From Malus domestica (Eukaryota; Streptophyta; Magnoliopsida; Rosales; Rosaceae): 64,000 bases of DNA. The stretch covers positions 28,087,501 to 28,151,500 of the forward strand of contig NC_091668.1 of the NCBI RefSeq assembly GCF_042453785.1, read 5' to 3'. Both the position numbers and the translations under genes were made by a program. Shown one piece after another: positions 1 to 10,937 of the stretch. The notes under the pieces were generated by a model that saw only the letters and a list, made by a program, of their open reading frames with translations, made no database searches and was not told the origin of the DNA. How positions within the stretch are numbered: position 1 is the stretch's first letter; each line of letters starts with the position of its first letter.

Positions 1-792
1 AAACAACAAAGTTCTTAAAAATCTCAAAATAAAGGGCCAAAAGTTAAAGAAAAGAAAATGAATTCAATAGTCAAACATCAGTTGCCACAACCTTAAGGTC
101 CTGTTATCTCGCATAACTGACTCTTATGAATCCTAAGCTCATGTTGTGGAATAAATATCATAGGACTATGTGGTTATGGATTGCAACTATTTCCTTCTGT
201 GTCTTTGGACATGCTGGCAAACCAAAATCAACAGCGCAGTTTTTCTTATTCCAGTTGATTGATTTTTCCATGAACAAGAATCAAAAGTTGCTTGCTTTAG
301 TTAATTGCAAGAAGGGACGCCAGTGGCATTTTTACTCATTCCATATATCTGAAGACAGTATGAAAATTCACTCCTAAGAGAAGGAAAGCAACACCGCCAA
401 AGCTTCTAGGTTTAAAAATCCACATCTTGTGGGTTTGGTAACCTATGAGAAAGCAAAACCCAAAATTTATTCTTAAAAGTTATAAAGCACGCCATTGGGA
501 AGCTATTCCCTGGGCTAGCGTATGATGGACAGCTAAAGAACACAAAAGGGTAAAAAGGCTTTTGCCTCTTTACTACGGTAAAAAGGTTTATGCCTATTTG
601 CTATAAGACAAACTGGACCTTACAAAAAAAAAATGATTATCATTTATCTAAATCAGAATTTACGGTTGAATTTTTTTATAGAGGTACGACAACCGATGGA
701 TAACTGATTTAGTGAAGACCAAAGACACAAGGCATATTAAATGAATCATATTTCTTTGAAATAAAAGATAAGCAATGAAAAGTATATCTTGC
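1..792. other. Presumed intron of the RanBPM-like gene; no exon recognised
   Basis: The minus-strand gene leaves exon 4 at 793, and the expected continuation of the protein (CTLH/CRA part) is not readable in any frame here. The stretch is AT-rich with short spurious frames only. I take it as intron. Confidence 0.5.
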
Positions 793-2389
793 CTTAAGAT
801 CAAACGCAAATGGTTGCTGCCCAAAGTTAACGTGTACCCTGCAGATTAAAATTAAGCACACATCTGATAGCATGAAAACATGAATCTGAACCATCTGAAG
901 CTGCTGCGTACATGCACAAGCAGTTGGCCAATTACAAAAGATGAACATCTAGTAGAGCTAAAATAATAGAAAAAGATACCACATACTCCTCATTTTGGCT
1001 GTGTACAGCAATGGTAGGAAATAAGGGGCCCTTGATATCCTTGGGCACTGTTCCCACCACAGCACCATTTTTACTGGAACCAACATGAACGAAACAAGAT
1101 CACATTAAACACCACTCTAGTCTCAAGAGAAGAAACACCAAACGAAGTAGACAAGTCTTACGTGAAAAAGAATTCCTGTGAATCATAATTGATACCACCT
1201 CCAACTATATCCCCAGAGGTGTAGGTTGGGCCAAACGCTTCTCCTTTTCCATGTCCCCGATAAAGTAGTCCATCATCGCCATGATAGCCACAACTATTTG
1301 CCTCCCATCTGCTTCATGAAGGAAATAATTAACACAAATATCATGACTAGAATAACAGAAGTTACAGAACTTGCCAATTAAAATCGCAGTTTTCAAATCT
1401 CACAAACAGTGGAAAACACAATGCAACATGCAGAAAACAAAATGTTTTCCTCCTTTGGTTTTTCCTTCATTTCCTCCCTTGGGTCCTCCCCAGAAAAAAT
1501 AAAAATATGGCAGTGGAGAAACAAACTCCCCAATTCATATCTCAACTTTTTACGGTGAGGGTTTGTATCGTTTTCCTCCAATTGATCACAAAGTACACTA
1601 TTATTATCCAATTAGGAACACACAGTTCACACAATCAAAGGTCAAAAACAAATGTGCAACATAAAACTCATCAACGATCACTTATCTGCTAATAAACCCT
1701 ATGTACATTGACCTTCTACTAGCTCACCTAATTAAACATAATCAGCAAAACCGAAATTAAACTTCTCTCCCATAACATCATAAGAAGATCTCTAGCTTGC
1801 AAAGTCCCAGTTGAAGATTAACACAAAATACCACTTTAAATTCCTATTTCGGTTCTTTCTGAACCTATCAGGTTTCCGAAACACCAAGAAATCCACCAAC
1901 TTGAATCCACAACTAAAACCTCCAAAAAAAAAAAACCACTAATAACTGTGACAGTTAACTTTCAATCATTTTCTCAGAAACCAAACAGACCCAATCAACC
2001 AAGAACCCTCACCCGGGCTGCCTCCGCATCTTGAAGCTCTCAGAAGTAAATCCAATGGCAATATGGCCCTTGGTCCCAGCATCCTTGACATAAATCTCGA
2101 AGTAGTAGACGAGCCGCTTGACCGGAGCCGGCTTGTTAGCCTGAACTACGCCGACGTCGTGGCCGTGAAGATTGACGTTGGGGTACTTGGCGGAGAGCTT
2201 GTCAGGGGACACGACGAGGAAGCCGCCGGAGCTGTTGATGGTGTTGAGCTCCGTGGGGGCGTCCTCGTCCTCGTCCATGTCGGTCAGCCCCCGAGCAGAG
2301 GCGAGCCGCGATTGCTCGAGGAACCAAAAGCCGAGATCTCGGTCGCCGTGGTGGTGGTTGGTACTGTTATTGGAGTTGGCGGTGCTCAT
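793..2389 (-). CDS. RANBPM: RanBPM-like SPRY-domain protein, N-terminal part (gene continues off the left edge)
   Basis: Four exons read on the minus strand: 2389-2013, 1308-1162, 1073-987 and 838-793. They join in frame. Exon 1 starts at ATG 2389 and encodes an acidic, Asn/His-rich head (NHHHGDRD, DMDEDEDAP) followed by the start of a SPRY/B30.2 fold (YYFEIYVKDAG, IAIGFTSESF). Exon 2 gives WEANSCGYHGDDG and FGPTYTSGDIVGGGINY, exon 3 gives KNGAVVGTVPKDIKGPLFP, and exon 4 gives VHVNFGQQPFAFDLK, all typical of plant RanBPM/GID1-like proteins. The family continues with LisH, CTLH and CRA domains, and these must lie left of base 1: I found no further exon in 1-792. In other organisms the family is the scaffold of the CTLH/GID ubiquitin ligase. 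The last visible intron would begin with GC rather than GT (AAG then GCAAGA). The 5' leader is duplicated and abuts a MITE. Confidence 0.88.
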
Positions 2390-2484
2390 TGTTTGAATCT
2401 GAAACCCTACAATTCAACTACCATTTGGTGGAAAATCAGAGTGGAAGGAAGAAAGCTAAACCCTTTTCGTCGATTTGGGGGACT

Positions 2485-2718
2485 CAAGGAGGGAGGAGAG
2501 CAAGAGAATTGGGAATGATCTGTTACTGCCCGTAGAAGGAAAGAATCGAGAATCTTAATTTTTTTGGGTAAATTGCCAAAATGGTACATGAGATTTGCAT
2601 AACTCAGTTTGGTACTTGAGATTCCAAATCGACACAAGGAGGGAGGGAGGAGAGCAAGAGAATTGGGAATGATCTGTTACTGCCCGTAGAAGGAAAGAAT
2701 CAAGAATCTTTATGTTTT
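2485..2718. repeat. Tandem duplication (about 150-bp unit) across the RanBPM leader and the MITE edge
   Basis: A block starting caaggaggga at 2485 recurs at 2635. Both copies contain ggaatgatctgttactgccc and the following GTAGAAGGAAAGAATC. Both run into the same MITE-terminal sequence, gggtaaattg, at about 2569 and again at 2719. So a unit holding leader or promoter DNA plus about 70 bases of the MITE end was copied in tandem, with caaggaggga as microhomology at the join. It lies about 100-330 bases upstream of the RanBPM start codon. Confidence 0.8.
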
Positions 2719-3690
2719 GGGTAAATTGTCAAAATGGTAACGTAGATTTGCATAACTCAGTTTGGTATCCGAGATTCCAAATCGATAAAAGTGATCTATG
2801 AGATTGTCCACACTTGGCCGGAAGTTTGAACAATTTTCAAAGTTTCGTAACTCAATCGTTTTTTAACCAAATTCGACACATAATATATCAAAATAAATAT
2901 AGGAAAGTGTAGAATAAGATTATAACTATTTCAAAGTCCAATGGTTGCCGGAGATGGCCGGAAAATAGCCTCAAAGTTGACTGGTCCGAGTGAAAACTTG
3001 AAAACTCGCCGAAAACTAGGTAAACTTTAAACGTTCATAACTTCTTCAATACTCAACGAAATCAAGTGATTCAAAAACGAAAATTATATTTCTTGACGAG
3101 ACAAAGAGAATGGTACCTTTTTAAATGGCTAACTCGCTGTGGTTTGACCGGAAAATGGCTTGAAAGTGGCTAACTCGAGACCAAGATAGCAACTTTCGAA
3201 CCATTTTTTGGCCAAACCACGGTGAGTTAGCCATAAAAAAGATATCATTCTCTTCGTATCATCAAGAAATATGATTTTCATTTTTGAATCACTTGATTTC
3301 GTTGCGTATTGAAGAAGTTATGAACGTTTAAAGTTTACCCAGTTTCCGGTGAGTTTTCAAGTTTTCACGACCAGTCAACTTTGAGGCTATTTTCCAGCAA
3401 TCTCCGGCAACCACTGGGCTTCGAAATATGTAAAATCTTATTCTACACTTTCCTATCTTCATTTTGATATATTATGGGTCGAATTTGGTTAAGAAACGAT
3501 TGAGTTACAAAACTTTGAAAATTGTCCAAACTTCCGGCCAAGAGTTTCGGGACACTTAACAGAGTTTTTAATGAAATGACCAAAATGATGGATGGTGGAC
3601 AATCTCAGGGACCACTTTTATCGATTTGGAATCTCAGGGACCAAACTGATGAGTTATGCAAATCTCATAGACCATTTTAGCGATTTACCC
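2719..3690. mobile_element. Long-TIR foldback MITE, Mutator-like
   Basis: The element is almost wholly an imperfect palindrome. The left arm reads gggtaaattg, tttgcataactcagtttggt, then gagattccaaatcgat. The right arm returns the complement and ends cgatttaccc. The arms meet near 3170-3190. Nine bases precede it (ttatgtttt, 2710-2718) and nearly match nine after it (ttatttttt, 3691-3699), a duplication length typical of Mutator-like elements. It has no open frame. Confidence 0.8.
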
Positions 3691-3699
3691 TTATTTTTT

Positions 3700-5153
3700 T
3701 ATTTTTAACAAACAATAAGTTTAACCTCACAAAAGACTAATATTAATACAATTCAAATTCGTTTTTTATCAGAATTGAACCTAAGAACTCTCACTTACAA
3801 GTGAAAAAGAATATCAGTAGACCATAGTACTAATTGATTTCTTCTTTTTTATTCATTTTTGTTCGTTTTTTTTTTCTTTCAAATTTTAATTTTTCCCTTT
3901 TTTCAATAAACTAGAGTCCTACAAACTCATTATTCTAAACAATTCCCTCAACAGGCTAGGTGGGTGGCCAATGGTCTGATTGATCTCTAGGCGTCTAAGT
4001 GTTAGGCGCATAGGTCAAGACTCTCAAATACATAATTATTATTTTGCATTTTTTTAATAAATTATAATTATTTACTTGTTTATCGTGTTTTCAATATGTT
4101 CTAATATTTTATAATGTATATGTCATTTTATTTTGAAAGTATGTTTCCAATAGTAATTAGGTAATTTTTCAAGTATAAGTTAATATTTATTTATATGTTA
4201 TATAATAACTTTAATTATAATTAAAAAACTGCCTAGGCCTTGCTAGACGCCTGAGTGTTTACGCCAGTGCCCGCCATCCGACTAGAGCTAGACGTTTAGA
4301 GAACATAAACTTACGTTTTTTTATCCATAAACAATTAATGAACTTTCTTCAATCATAAGGACATGAAGTGGTGTCAATATCATAATGAATTTGAAGTTTG
4401 GACACAATGAAAGTATCGTAATTAAATTGAAGTATGGTGTCACTAGCAATTGTTTCTTCACAACCGAAAATAACGAAAAAATTGTTGATGGTTTTAGGAT
4501 GAAATACTTGTCACTGTCACCAATCTTCAACTTAATTATGACATAGCCACATCCAAACTTCAGTTCATGTACGATAATGTCACCACTCCATTACTTATCT
4601 TCAAATTATAACAAAAATTTAAAAGAAATTCCGGTTACAAATGGGACAGTCGAACCTAAAAAGGACTATTAAGTGTTTTTCATTAAAAATTTGCTGTGTG
4701 AAGCTCATTCCATTACTTTTTTTTTCATGACAAGCATGTAATCTCATTTCCCTAAAACTTCTTAGGATGAAATGGATCAAATTATATATTACATGCATGA
4801 AATAATCTACGTCTACACAATCTTCAAAATAAGTTGAGTTTACAAAAACGTTTTTAGTTTCAGTCGTTTAAAAACATTTCTAAACAAACTCCATTGTCAT
4901 ACTACCTTTTTTTATACTGCACGAAAACTTTACATTAGCAGGAATCATCATATCACAAAACTCAAAATACATATCGAGAACACTAAATTCTCTAATCCAC
5001 CAGGCGCTAGCTAGCAACTTTTTGTTCGTTTTGTGATCTCTGATAGGAGCTCGTGAGGGAATTGTTAAATAACGAGGGAAAAATTGATTTAGCCTTTAAG
5101 GCAGCGTGACTTACTGTCAACAAACCAAGCAGTACCAATTCGAATAGAAGATA
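3700..5153. other. AT-rich intergenic DNA, no gene seen
   Basis: No coding sequence recognised. At 3950-4010 and 4230-4300 there are two GC-richer patches (taggcgtctaagtgttaggc and gcctaggccttgctagacgc) about 200 bases apart around an AT-rich core. They may be the ends of a short, decayed DNA element, but I could not fix its limits or a target duplication. Confidence 0.4.
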
Positions 5154-5158
5154 CAACC

Positions 5159-5670
5159 TGTTGATGCACAAAATCAGCGAAGACTTTGGTACAACAGAAA
5201 GTGTCAGGTTTTGTGACCTTCGCTTGGTTGCTTCGGTCACTAGTGAGGATAAGTACGTAAATGAATAGAGACAGAGAAGTAAACACAGGATGTACGTGGT
5301 TCACCCAGATTGGCTACGTCTACGGAGTAGAGGAGTTCTTATTAGTAGTGAAGGGCTTACACAAGTACAAAGGATCAAGCTCTCAATTTAGTGAGTTCTT
5401 GTGAATGATTTAACACAAATGGCATTAGGCAATATTGTGGGGGAATGACCCCTATTTATAGAAAAACTTGTAGCTTTGTCACATTGACATGTGTCATGTT
5501 ATGATCGGTTCTTGATGTCGACACGTGCTGCGCTCTGATTGGCTTCTAATCTTGACATGTGTCGAGTAGTGATTGGCCTCCTGGTCGGAGGGGAACTCTT
5601 CTGGGTCCTTGACAGTATAGCGTTGGCCGGTGCGCGGTAGTTTCGGGATTGGTCAAGTATGGTACAAACA
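5159..5670 (-). repeat. 3' LTR of the TR-GAG element
   Basis: 512 bases, starting tgttgatgcacaaaatcagc and ending ggtacaaaca on the plus strand. It aligns end to end with 12615-13126. Differences seen by eye: tctacgg/tccacgg, gatcggtt/gattggtt, acatgtgtcg/acacgtgtcg and gcgcggtag/gctcggtag. Confidence 0.93.
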
Positions 5671-5680
5671 GTGCTCCCCT
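5671..5680 (-). promoter_or_regulatory. Polypurine tract beside the 3' LTR
   Basis: On the minus strand AGGGGAGCAC lies directly before the LTR. A purine run at this place primes plus-strand DNA synthesis in LTR retrotransposons. Confidence 0.7.
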
Positions 5681-6841
5681 AAGTTCCCGAGTGAGGGAAA
5701 CTCCTCGGTTGGGGACTTGCAAGATCCAATCCCTTGAGTAATCACGAAACTTCTAAGTACCGAAGTGTGGTCTGATCTTCATCTGCCCTTCTCTGGAAGT
5801 ACCTTTCCTCCATCCGGGAATGGTGTATTTAGCTGATGTTGACGCACAAGGTAATGTATCAATTTCACTTGAAGCTTAGTTGTAGTTTCGGGCTTAGTCA
5901 AGTGTGATACAAACCCTATAGTAGGAGTCCCCCAAGTCGCCGAGCTAGGAGATCTGCCGAAAGAGGTGACAGACAAGGTAAGCAGTCAAACTACAAGTAA
6001 GCAACCCAGGATCAGAGGTTTGACTTCGGCTTCCGGTTGATTGTTCTCCTTCTCCTTGTCTCTCATTCAACTGCCAGGATAAGGAGAAGCAAATGGATAA
6101 GAGATGATATGAGATACTTTTGCTTTTGAAGAAGTAACTTTCCACAGGCTTATTCTTGAACTGTGCTGGAGGGTTTTCTGGTGCCCTTCAGAGTATAAGG
6201 CCGACTCAAAAATTTGAGGGTCAAAACAAGTCCATCAAATCTAGAGTACGTTCGACCTTGATGATATGGGATACTTTTGCTGTTGACGGAATAATGAATG
6301 TGGTATGGAAAGGTGTCGTGCTGTAGTGATCTGTTTCAGCTCACCGTTGAACCTTTTGCTTCAATCTTTTGCATGGCAGAAGTGGTGTGCAACCTTTGCA
6401 TTTAAATGGTCCTTCAGAACATTCCTTCATAGTGACTCATTCACGCTTGGCAGCTTCAGTGTAAAGAGCCAATATCTGATCAACTGTCATGAGGTATTTG
6501 CCGGTGGAATTCGTGACCTTGACAGCAGTTGAGGATGAGTACTCGAGAGCAATGCTAAGTAAGCAACCAGGCAAAGGCTCCAGGCAGTCAGTTCCAAATT
6601 GGAGGTTTGATTTCAGGTTCCGACTGACTGCTCTCTTTCTCCTTGTCCTGCAGGTGTGGACAAGGACAAAGACAAAGATAGGGAGAAAGCATGATATGGG
6701 ATACTCTTGCTTTCGACCCTGATGATATGAGATACTCTTGTTCTTGGTGTGGCTTATTTGCTGAGGTATTATCGGGGGGAAATAAAGCTGAGTATTTCGA
6801 GAGGTTATGTTGAGGGTGCCTTTTCGAATGCGAGAAAAGGT

Positions 6842-7440
6842 TGAGCATTTTTGCAGTTTTGCCTGTCCGTTGAGGAGGGAGGTCAATGTATATAGGGATT
6901 TCCCAATAACAAGTAGTAATGCTATTCCTTTACCCTTCTTGGTCACAGCAATGTAGTGGGAGTTGCCAGCTTCACGTGTTTTAATTTTGTCAGAGCACTT
7001 TGAAAAAGTGGTATGTGGTATCTGGAAAGCTGATATTACGTGTGAAGATTACAGACAAGCTTTATCTAAGGAAATCTGGCTCTCGAAGTTCTGAGAGTTG
7101 TGCCTCTTCGGTTTTCGAACAAGCAATCCCGTCGAGGATCTGACTCTCGAGATTCGGAAAGCGGTGCTACTCCGGTTTTTGAGAAAGTAATTATGTTGGG
7201 AGTCTTTTCTCGAATGTGAGTAAAGGTTGGACGTTCTTGCCAACCTGTCTTGCCGCAAAACACGGAGGTCGACACACATAGGGACTTTCCAGTTGTCAAG
7301 CAGTGGTGTTGTTCCTTTACCCTTATGGGTAATAGTAGGGTAGCTGGAACTTCGAAATTCTCATGCCTAAACTTTGTCAGAGATCTTTGACAAAGTTATA
7401 TGTGGTACCCGAGGAGTTGATGGTGCATATGGAGAGCGGT
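6842..7440. repeat. Diverged direct repeat, two copies about 370 bases apart
   Basis: Blocks near 6842-7034 and 7212-7420 share the order: tttgccnacctgtc-like start, agggac/atttcc, ttcctttacccttnngggt, tttgtcagag.cttt and atgtggta. This looks like an old tandem duplication upstream of the antisense ORF. Confidence 0.55.
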
Positions 7441-7563
7441 GATTGAACAGTAAGATTCACGTGCTTTTTACTTCACCAGAAATCTTCGACAGATTGCCCG
7501 TAATTTCCGCAAAGCTGATTGTGCATGTGACAGGTGCTGACGAGGCTGAAAAAGCAGGTGCTT

Positions 7564-7705
7564 CTTCGATTTCTGAGATCGGCCCTCGTGGTCTCTGAGC
7601 AGCCCAGCTTTTGAGAAAGCAAACGCCTCTTCGATTTCTGAGATCGGCCCTCGTGGTCTCTGAGCAGCCCAGCTTTTGAGAAAGCAAACGCCTCTTCGAT
7701 TTCTG
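7564..7705. repeat. 65-bp tandem repeat, just over two copies
   Basis: The unit begins cttcgatttctgagatcggc and ends agaaagcaaacgcct. Starts at 7564, 7629 and 7694 give an exact 65-base period. The first two copies differ by only a few bases at the left edge. It lies about 140 bases before the antisense ORF. Confidence 0.9.
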
Positions 7706-7845
7706 AAGCTCCGTCGAGTGCAGATTTTTATAGAGGCTGGCATTAAGTTCCACAGCACACCTGAATCTCTACCAGTAGAAGCTCATTTCTTGCACTTCTA
7801 AGATCTTGATTTGTCTGACCTTTTCCTTCTTCAACACATTTGAAA

Positions 7846-8520
7846 ATGTCTGGACCCTCCGACCGTCGTTTTGACCTGAACCTTGGAGAAGAGACAGCCA
7901 CGCCTTCTCCAGACAACATATGGCGCCCATCCTTCATATCCCCTACTGGTCCTCTTACCGTTGGGGATTCTGTGATGAAGAATGATATGACCGCTGCAGT
8001 GGTGGCCAGGAACCTTCTCACTCCCAAAGATAACAGACTACTTTCCAAACGGTCTGATGAGTTGGCTGTTAAGGACTCTCTGGCTCTTAGTGTTCAGTGT
8101 GCAGGTTCTGTGTCTAATATGGCCCAACGCCTATTTGCTAGAACCCGCCAAGTTGAATCATTGGCTGCTGAAGTGATGAGTCTCAAACAGGAGATTAGAG
8201 GGCTCAAGCATGAGAATAAGCAGTTGCACCGGCTCGCCCATGACTATGCTACAAACATGAAGAGGAAGCTTGACCAGATGAAGGAATCTGATGGTAAGGT
8301 TTTACTTGATCATCAGCGGTTTGTGGGTTTGTTCCAAAGGCATTTATTGCCTTCGTCCTCTGGGGCTGTACCTGGTAATGAAGCTTCAAATGATGAACCT
8401 CCAATGCCTCCTCCTTTTGGGGTTTTGTCAAGTACTGAGGCTCCGGATAACCACCCTCCGGTGCTTTCTCTTTCTGGGGCTCTACCGACTGCTGAGACTT
8501 CCCCTAAGCAACCTTTGTGA
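7846..8520 (+). CDS. Antisense cargo ORF inside the TR-GAG element, unknown function
   Basis: 224 residues from ATG 7846, on the strand opposite to gag. Codon use looks protein-like and the product has sensible structure: an N-terminal MSGPSDRRFDLNLGEE, then DNIWRPSFISPTGPLTVGDS, a long heptad-type coiled coil at about residues 100-150 (VESLAAEVMSLKQEIRGLKH and onward), and a Pro-rich tail with three similar segments (PSSSGAVPGN, PPPFGVLSST, LSLSGALPTA). FDLNL resembles an EAR-type LxLxL repression motif, which may be chance. Plus-strand AATAAA-like signals follow the stop. I do not recognise a named family. Similar anonymous frames are, as I recall, common in Rosaceae repeats. It could be a captured host gene or an element-specific accessory protein. 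Confidence 0.6.
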   Translation: MSGPSDRRFDLNLGEETATPSPDNIWRPSFISPTGPLTVGDSVMKNDMTAAVVARNLLTPKDNRLLSKRSDELAVKDSLALSVQCAGSVSNMAQRLFARTRQVESLAAEVMSLKQEIRGLKHENKQLHRLAHDYATNMKRKLDQMKESDGKVLLDHQRFVGLFQRHLLPSSSGAVPGNEASNDEPPMPPPFGVLSSTEAPDNHPPVLSLSGALPTAETSPKQPL

Positions 8521-8722
8521 AGGCTCCCTTTTGTTTGTTTATTTTGACTCATGTATATGTACATATTTGTGGCTTATCGAAAATATTAATAAATAAGCTT
8601 TGCTTCATTTCAATATATTGTGTTAAATACACCAAAGCCTTCTTCATAAAGTTCTTTGAATTTTTGCTTTTGTTGAAACCTGTATTGTTGAAGCTTTGTG
8701 AGTGAAGCATGTAGTTTGAGGT

Positions 8723-8880
8723 AGTGTTCCCTTAATTTCCCGAGTGAGGAAAACTTCTCGGTTGGAGACTTGAAAAATCCAAGTCACTGAGTGGTTGTGA
8801 GACTGCCGAGTATTAAGGTGCAGTAGCATATGGTGGGAGTCCCCCAAGTCTTCAGGCGAAGAGAGTTGCCGAATGAGGTG
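8723..8880. repeat. Second copy of the sequence next to the 3' LTR (5671-5970)
   Basis: Here ttcccgagtgaggaaaactt, ctcggttggagacttg and gggagtcccccaagtc recur from 5681-5735 and 5925-5940 (tcccgagtgagggaaactcc, gagtcccccaagtc). The two copies bracket the 2.7 kb that contains the antisense ORF. Confidence 0.65.
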
Positions 8881-9109
8881 TCTCGCTTGTTACTAATTTG
8901 TCAAAGTAACGAATCCTTGTTTCGATGTCACACATTCGCATATGCCTTGTCTAAAAATATTTCCAACTTTTGTGTGTTTGATGCTGCATGCTATTGACTA
9001 GACAAGATCAAGTGCAATTAGTAGCTTTTCTCTCTTTTTCATCTTTTCTTTGGTGGAATTGCTTTTCGTTTCCACTAATCAGCCTGAGTGGATGCAAGAT
9101 AACACCATT

Positions 9110-9740
9110 CTCTATAGCTCAGATCGCAAAGTCGTCTTCATGAAAGTTGTTCCTTATCTTGTGAACTACAACATCTCCAAATTTGAGATCCATCGGAGTA
9201 GTACAACTCCAGAAATTCAGGTATGATGAGTAACTGTTCATCAATTTTCTGTTAACCCGTCAGACTTGTTGTGAGCTTCTAAACTCCATTTTTTCTTGTT
9301 CATCTCAACATACTTTCTTCATCGAAGTTGTTCCTTAACTTGTGAACTACAACATATCCAAATTTGAGGTCCCTAGGAGCAGTATAACTCCAGAAATCCA
9401 GGTATGATGAGTGACTGGTTATTATTTTTCTGTCAACCCGTCAGATTTGTTGTGAGCTTCGAAACTCCATTTTCTATTGTTCAGATCAGCATGCTTTCTT
9501 CATTGAAGTTGTGCCTCATCGTCTCTTTCATAACATATCAAAAATTCAGAATGAACTAATGGTTAAATATTTCCAGATCTTCGAAACATCATAGCAGCTT
9601 CGAAATCTGCAAGAATCCGACTGTCATGTTTGGAGCTTCAACACTTTAATTTCCGTCGCTCAAACAGAAATGGTTCCTTCTTGAAAGTTGTTCATATGCT
9701 CAAAAACTATAGGGTGTCCAAAATTCAGCTCCATTGGAGA
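9110..9740. repeat. About 180-bp tandem repeat, four degenerate copies
   Basis: The anchor gttgttccttatcttgtgaa at 9146 recurs at 9327, 9508 and 9687 in increasingly diverged form (steps of about 181, 181 and 179). Each copy also carries aaatttgag, ctccagaaat.cagg and cccgtcaga. It is satellite-like DNA inside the retroelement. Confidence 0.8.
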
Positions 9741-10094
9741 AGAGCAGAGGTTGCAGAAATTTGATAGATGAAAGGAGGCGGAAGAGGGAGAGAGAGAAAA
9801 AGTCTCTTGGGTTGGATTTCTATTTTGGGGCAGATTCCAAGTTTTGTAGCACCTTCATTATTGATGAATTGCTTGTACTTTTGTCCATTATGAAACTTGG
9901 GACTTTGGCTTGTTGTTGGATCTATTATAATATGTTTGGGAACATATATAAGTGAATAAATAAGAAGGAAAATTTTGGGCCCTTGTGGATGTAAAACAAA
10001 AAATGTTTATGTTTACCCAAGTGTTTTTGTACAAGTTCAAGGGCATCTTGGGTTTTGTGAACAAAATTTGTTTATTTGGAGCAAGGTTTTGTGT

Positions 10095-10735
10095 TGAAGC
10101 TTTGTAGGTGAAGCTTTGGAGGTGAAGCTTTGATGGTGAAGCTTTGTAGATGAAGCTTTCTGGGTGAAGCTATGTAGGTGAAGCTTTCTAGGTGAAGCTT
10201 TTTTAGGTGAAGCTTTGTAGGTGAAGCTTTTTTAAGTGAAGCTTTTCGGGTGAAGTTTTTTGGGTGAAGCTTTGTGGGTGAAGCTTTTTAGGTGAAGCTT
10301 TGTGGGTGAAGCTTTTTGGAGGTGAAGTTTTTTTTTGGGTGAAGCTTTTTTAGGTGAAGCTTTTTGGGTGAAGCTTTGATGGTGAAGCTTTGTAGATAAA
10401 GCTTTGTAGATGAAGCTTTCGAGGTGAAGCTTTGATGGTGAAGCTTTGTAGGTGAAAGTATGTAGAGGGAGCTTTCTAGGTGAAGTTTTTTTAGGTGAAG
10501 CTGTGTAGGTGAAGCTTTTTTAAGTGAAGCTTTTCGGGTGAAGTTTTTTGGGTGAAGCTTTGTGGGTGAAGCTTTTTAGGTGAAGCTTTGTGGGTGAAGC
10601 TTTTTTAGGTGAAGCTGTTTGGGTGAAGCTTTTTGGAGGTGAAGTTTTTTTTTTTTTTTTTTTTTTTGGGTGAAGCTTTTTTAGGTGAAGCTTTTTGGGT
10701 GAAACTTTTTGGATGAAGCTTTTTGGGTGAAGCTG
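10095..10735. repeat. GTGAAGCTTTnnnGG minisatellite with poly-T runs
   Basis: About 40 copies of a 14-19 base unit, gtgaagcttt plus a variable link (gtag, tttag, ttggg). Longer internal periodicity shows as blocks repeat at about 390 bases (10095 against 10484). Poly-T runs lie at about 10644-10667 and 10735-10763. HindIII-like AAGCTT occurs in almost every unit. Confidence 0.92.
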
Positions 10736-10937
10736 TTTTTTTTTTTTTTTTTTTTTTTTTTTTGGCGCTTGACACGGTCTTCATTTGCTTGTTTTGTAGT
10801 GACTGTGGAAGACGAATTGCTTTCTGATTGAGAAGGGTTCCGGCATCGCTTTGCACCATCTTCATGTGGGTAATATAGGAACTTCCTTATGTTTTGATCA
10901 TGCATGTAGTGATAGAATTTGTTTCTTCTTATTGTAG

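Noticed and set aside
126-377. 83-codon plus frame
   Set aside because: Lies in a presumed intron of a minus-strand gene; no similarity or conserved pattern.
2063-2518. 151-codon plus frame opposite RanBPM exon 1
   Set aside because: Antisense shadow of a GC-rich exon whose minus-strand reading is clearly the SPRY protein.
5007-5304. Minus-strand frames of 71-77 codons at the left LTR
   Set aside because: They are the same LTR sequence fused to flanking DNA, with no family features.
7457-7758. Minus frames of about 97 codons over the 65-bp repeat
   Set aside because: The repeated peptide comes from the DNA repeat; 65 is not a multiple of three, so copies shift frame.
10095-10735. Regularly spaced repeats as a CRISPR array
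   Set aside because: Units are contiguous, of variable length and without unique spacers, in plant DNA.
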